6,642 bases of DNA from Sporichthyaceae bacterium (lineage in GTDB: Bacteria > Actinomycetota > Actinomycetes > JACCUZ01). A program made the translations under genes and the position numbers. How positions within the stretch are numbered: position 1 is the first letter of the stretch; each line of letters starts with the position of its first letter. This document shows, in pieces, positions 4,492-6,642 of the stretch. Under the pieces are notes generated by a model. That model ran no database searches, had not been told where the DNA came from, and worked only from the letters and a program-made list of their open reading frames with translations. Location: positions 1 through 6,642 of the forward strand of contig JACCUZ010000137.1 of assembly GCA_013698395.1 (NCBI GenBank). Direction: 5' to 3'.

Positions 4492-5793
4492 ATGTCCTTC
4501 GACTATGGAGCGTTCTCCTTCGCGTCCAAGGAGGAGGTGCTCGAGAAGTCCCGCGAGTTCTGGAACCCGGGCAAGACCGACTTCTGGGTCGAGGCCGGGG
4601 TGCCGCTGGTGATCGACCGGCGTGAGGACTACTTCATCTACGACATGTCGGGCAGGCGGTTGCTCGACGTGCACCTCAACGGCGGCACGTTCAACCTCGG
4701 GCACCGCAACGCCGAGGTCGTGGCCGCGGTCACCCAGGCCATGTCGCACTTCGACATCGGCAACCACCACTTCCCCTCGCTGGCCCGGACGGCTCTGGCG
4801 GAGGCTCTGGTCAAGACGGCGCCGGACGGCCTGACCAAGGTGGTCTACGGCAGCGGTGGCGGCGAGGCCATCGACATCGCGATCAAGACGGCCCGGCACA
4901 CGACGCAGAAGCGCAAGGTCGTCTCGATCGTCAAGGCCTACCACGGTCACACCGGGCTCGCTGTCGGCACCGGCGACGACAGGTTCAGCAAGCTGTTCCT
5001 CGCCGACCGGCCCGACGAGTTCCCGCACGTGCCGTTCAACGACCTGACGGCGATGGAGCACGCGCTCCGCGGTGGTGACGTGGCTGCGGTGATTCTGGAG
5101 ACCATCCCGGCGACGTACGGCTTCCCCCTTCCCGACCCCGGCTACCTGGAGGGCGTCAAGGCACTGTGCGAGCGGCACGGCGCGCTCTACATCGCGGACG
5201 AGGTGCAGACCGGGCTGATGCGCACCGGGGAGCTGTGGGCGATCACCAAGCACGGGATCACCCCCGACATCCTCGTCACCGGAAAGGGCATCTCCGGCGG
5301 CATGTACCCCGTGTCCGCCGTCCTCGTCGCCGAGCACGCCGCCGGGTGGCTGACCGAGGACGGGTTCGGCCACATCTCCACGTTCGGGGGAGCGGAGCTG
5401 GGCTGCATCGCGGCGCTCAAGGCCCTCGAGATCTGCAACCGGCCGGAGACGCGCTCGATGGTGCACTACATCAGCGACCTCATCGGGCGTGGGCTCCGGG
5501 AGATCCAGGCCGACTACCCCGACTGGTTCGTCGGGATCCGGGCGAATGGCGTGGTGATGGGGCTTGAGTTCGCCCACCCCCTGGGGGCCAAGTTCGTCAT
5601 GCGGCACCTCTACGACAACGGGGTGTGGGCGATCTTCTCGACGCTGGACCCCCGGGTGCTGCAGTTCAAGCCCGGCATCCTGCTCCGCCCGGAGCTGTGC
5701 GAGGAGCTGCTCGACCGCACGGAGGTCGCTGTCCGCAAGGCCTGGGCCGAGGTCCGCCAGACGTCGCCCCGGGGGGAGAAGGTCCCCGCATGA
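4492..5793 (+). CDS. Class III PLP-dependent aminotransferase-fold enzyme, possible amino-alcohol-phosphate phospho-lyase
   Basis: This 433-residue fold-type I enzyme has full class III features, numbered from ATG 4492: GSGGGEA (120-126, phosphate-binding turn), Y150-H151-G152 (ring stacking), ADEVQTGL (D236 pairs with the PLP pyridine nitrogen, Q239 nearby), K265 in TGKGISGG (the PLP-binding lysine), and HISTFGG with T297 (PLP phosphate contact from the partner subunit). Class III members include taurine, putrescine and omega-amino acid transaminases and also ethanolamine-phosphate phospho-lyase. The neighbours argue for production of an aldehyde that the coupled dehydrogenase turns into acyl-CoA. 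In RMM-type loci a similar enzyme is thought to act on phosphorylated 1-amino-2-propanol. ATG 4459 is also in frame, but 4492 is preferred because the protein reads naturally from MSFDYG and AGGCGG lies 5 nt upstream. The stop overlaps the next start (ATGA). Confidence 0.9.
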   Translation: MSFDYGAFSFASKEEVLEKSREFWNPGKTDFWVEAGVPLVIDRREDYFIYDMSGRRLLDVHLNGGTFNLGHRNAEVVAAVTQAMSHFDIGNHHFPSLARTALAEALVKTAPDGLTKVVYGSGGGEAIDIAIKTARHTTQKRKVVSIVKAYHGHTGLAVGTGDDRFSKLFLADRPDEFPHVPFNDLTAMEHALRGGDVAAVILETIPATYGFPLPDPGYLEGVKALCERHGALYIADEVQTGLMRTGELWAITKHGITPDILVTGKGISGGMYPVSAVLVAEHAAGWLTEDGFGHISTFGGAELGCIAALKALEICNRPETRSMVHYISDLIGRGLREIQADYPDWFVGIRANGVVMGLEFAHPLGAKFVMRHLYDNGVWAIFSTLDPRVLQFKPGILLRPELCEELLDRTEVAVRKAWAEVRQTSPRGEKVPA

Positions 5794-6642
5794 CGGAGCC
5801 GGTGGTGCGTCTCGAGGCTGCGGGCGTGCCGCGCGCCCGCCAGATGCTCGAACGCGCGAAATGGGCGGCCAGGTCCTTCGCCACGTACGACCAGGCAAGC
5901 GTCCTGCGCATCGCTCAGGCGGTCGCCGAGGTCGCGGAGGAGAAGGCGCAGCACTACGCGGAGTGGGCGGTCCGCGAGACCGGGTTCGGCGTCGTCGAGC
6001 ACAAGGTCGTCAAGAACCGGCTCTGCTCGCGCGGCATCCTCGAGGCCTACCGCGACCACGACTTCGTCACGCCCAGCGTCGTCCCGGAGCGTAAGCTGGT
6101 GGAGGTGCCCAGGCCCGCCGGTGTCGTCCTGGCGCTGACGCCGTCGACAAACCCCGTGGCCACCGTCTACGTCAAGACTCTGCTCTGCCTGCTGACGCGC
6201 AATGCGGTGGTCATCAGCCCCCACCCCTTCGCGAAGGAGTGCTGCGCCGACGCAGCACGGGTCCTGGGTGCCGCGGCGGTCGCCGCGGGCGCGCCGGACG
6301 GTGTGATCCAGGTCGTCGAGGAGCCCTCGATCCCGCTCATCGACGCGCTGATGACCGACGAGCGCACCGACGTGATCCTCGCCACCGGTGGCGTGCCGGT
6401 GGTCCGGGCTGCCTACTCGTCGGGCAACCCGGCGATCGGGGTCGGCCCCGGCAACGTGCCGGTCCTCGTCGACGCGACCGCGGACCTGCGGCGCGCTGCC
6501 GAGAAGCTGGTCGAGAGCAAGGCGTTCGACAACTCCGTGCTGTGCACCAACGAGAGCGTCCTCATCGTCGAGGAGTCGGTGGCCGAGAGGCTCCTGCGTG
6601 AGATGGCTCGGCAGGGCGGGTACGTCCTGCGCGACGACGAGC
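5790..6642 (+). CDS. CoA-acylating aldehyde dehydrogenase, cut by the right edge
   Basis: The visible 284 residues are the N-terminal 60% or so of a CoA-acylating aldehyde dehydrogenase like EutE, PduP, SauS and the N-terminal half of AdhE. It oxidises an aldehyde with NAD and CoA to acyl-CoA. Seen in the sequence are: ETGFGVVEHKVVKN near residues 62-75, GVVLALTPSTNPVAT (111-125, nucleotide-binding region), SPHPFAKE, LATGG (197-201), GVGPGNVP (217-224) and the catalytic C252 in FDNSVLCTNES. The start ATG 5790-5792 overlaps the TGA of the PLP enzyme, so the two are translationally coupled. No N-terminal extension for microcompartment targeting is present; a C-terminal one would be beyond the edge. 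Context suggests propionaldehyde or acetaldehyde as substrate; sulfoacetaldehyde (SauS-like) is the alternative. Confidence 0.92.
   Translation, partial: MTEPVVRLEAAGVPRARQMLERAKWAARSFATYDQASVLRIAQAVAEVAEEKAQHYAEWAVRETGFGVVEHKVVKNRLCSRGILEAYRDHDFVTPSVVPERKLVEVPRPAGVVLALTPSTNPVATVYVKTLLCLLTRNAVVISPHPFAKECCADAARVLGAAAVAAGAPDGVIQVVEEPSIPLIDALMTDERTDVILATGGVPVVRAAYSSGNPAIGVGPGNVPVLVDATADLRRAAEKLVESKAFDNSVLCTNESVLIVEESVAERLLREMARQGGYVLRDDE

Noticed and set aside
4423..5898. 491-aa minus-strand open frame antisense to the PLP enzyme
   Set aside because: Shadow frame; Val/Arg/Asp/Leu-rich composition without domains, while the opposite strand has complete class III motifs.
4492..6642. Taurine dissimilation pair (Tpa plus SauS-like dehydrogenase)
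   Set aside because: Not excluded, but the PLP enzyme lacks the look of the known taurine:pyruvate transaminases as I recall them, and no sulfonate transporter or sulfoacetate gene is seen; kept as the main alternative only.

Overview
The window is GC-rich DNA with strong G/C preference at third codon positions, GTG as well as ATG starts, tightly overlapping genes and an Ala/Gly/Arg/Asp-rich proteome. This points to a high-GC actinobacterium. No rRNA, tRNA, CRISPR array, transposase or integrase is visible.

Left part (1-1172): a minus-strand membrane protein runs off the left edge. Its acidic N-terminus (start at 296) and its transmembrane segment lie in different frames, so it looks frameshifted or uses an unusual start. 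Next comes an 88-aa minus-strand protein of unknown function (323-589). A short divergent gap leads to two small plus-strand genes that are probably co-translated: a 76-aa helical protein (715-945) and a 74-aa disordered acidic protein (948-1172). The second one overlaps the end of the convergent operon by 7 bp.

Middle part (1166-4165): a minus-strand operon of three overlapping genes encodes an APC-superfamily amine/amino-acid permease, an acetamidase/formamidase-family hydrolase and a small DsrE-fold protein. The hydrolase has no canonical start codon where its conserved N-terminus begins.

Right part (4166-6642): a divergent intergenic region of about 325 bp holds a good sigma-70-type promoter (TTGACC, 18 nt, TACAAA). 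A perfect 6+6 inverted repeat covers its -10 box and a second dyad lies further upstream. It drives a class III PLP enzyme whose stop codon overlaps (ATGA) the start of a CoA-acylating aldehyde dehydrogenase, which is cut by the right edge.

Best reading of the whole: permease, class III PLP enzyme and CoA-acylating aldehyde dehydrogenase match the non-shell core of the actinobacterial RMM-type (Rhodococcus/Mycobacterium) bacterial microcompartment loci linked to 1-amino-2-propanol or related amino-alcohol breakdown. In that model the permease imports the amine, a kinase (not in this window) phosphorylates it, the PLP enzyme acts as a phospho-lyase that releases an aldehyde, and the dehydrogenase makes acyl-CoA. 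The prediction is that shell proteins, an APH-like kinase and an SDR lie beyond position 6642. The acetamidase and DsrE genes coupled to the permease are the less expected part. Taurine breakdown (Tpa plus SauS-like) is the main alternative.
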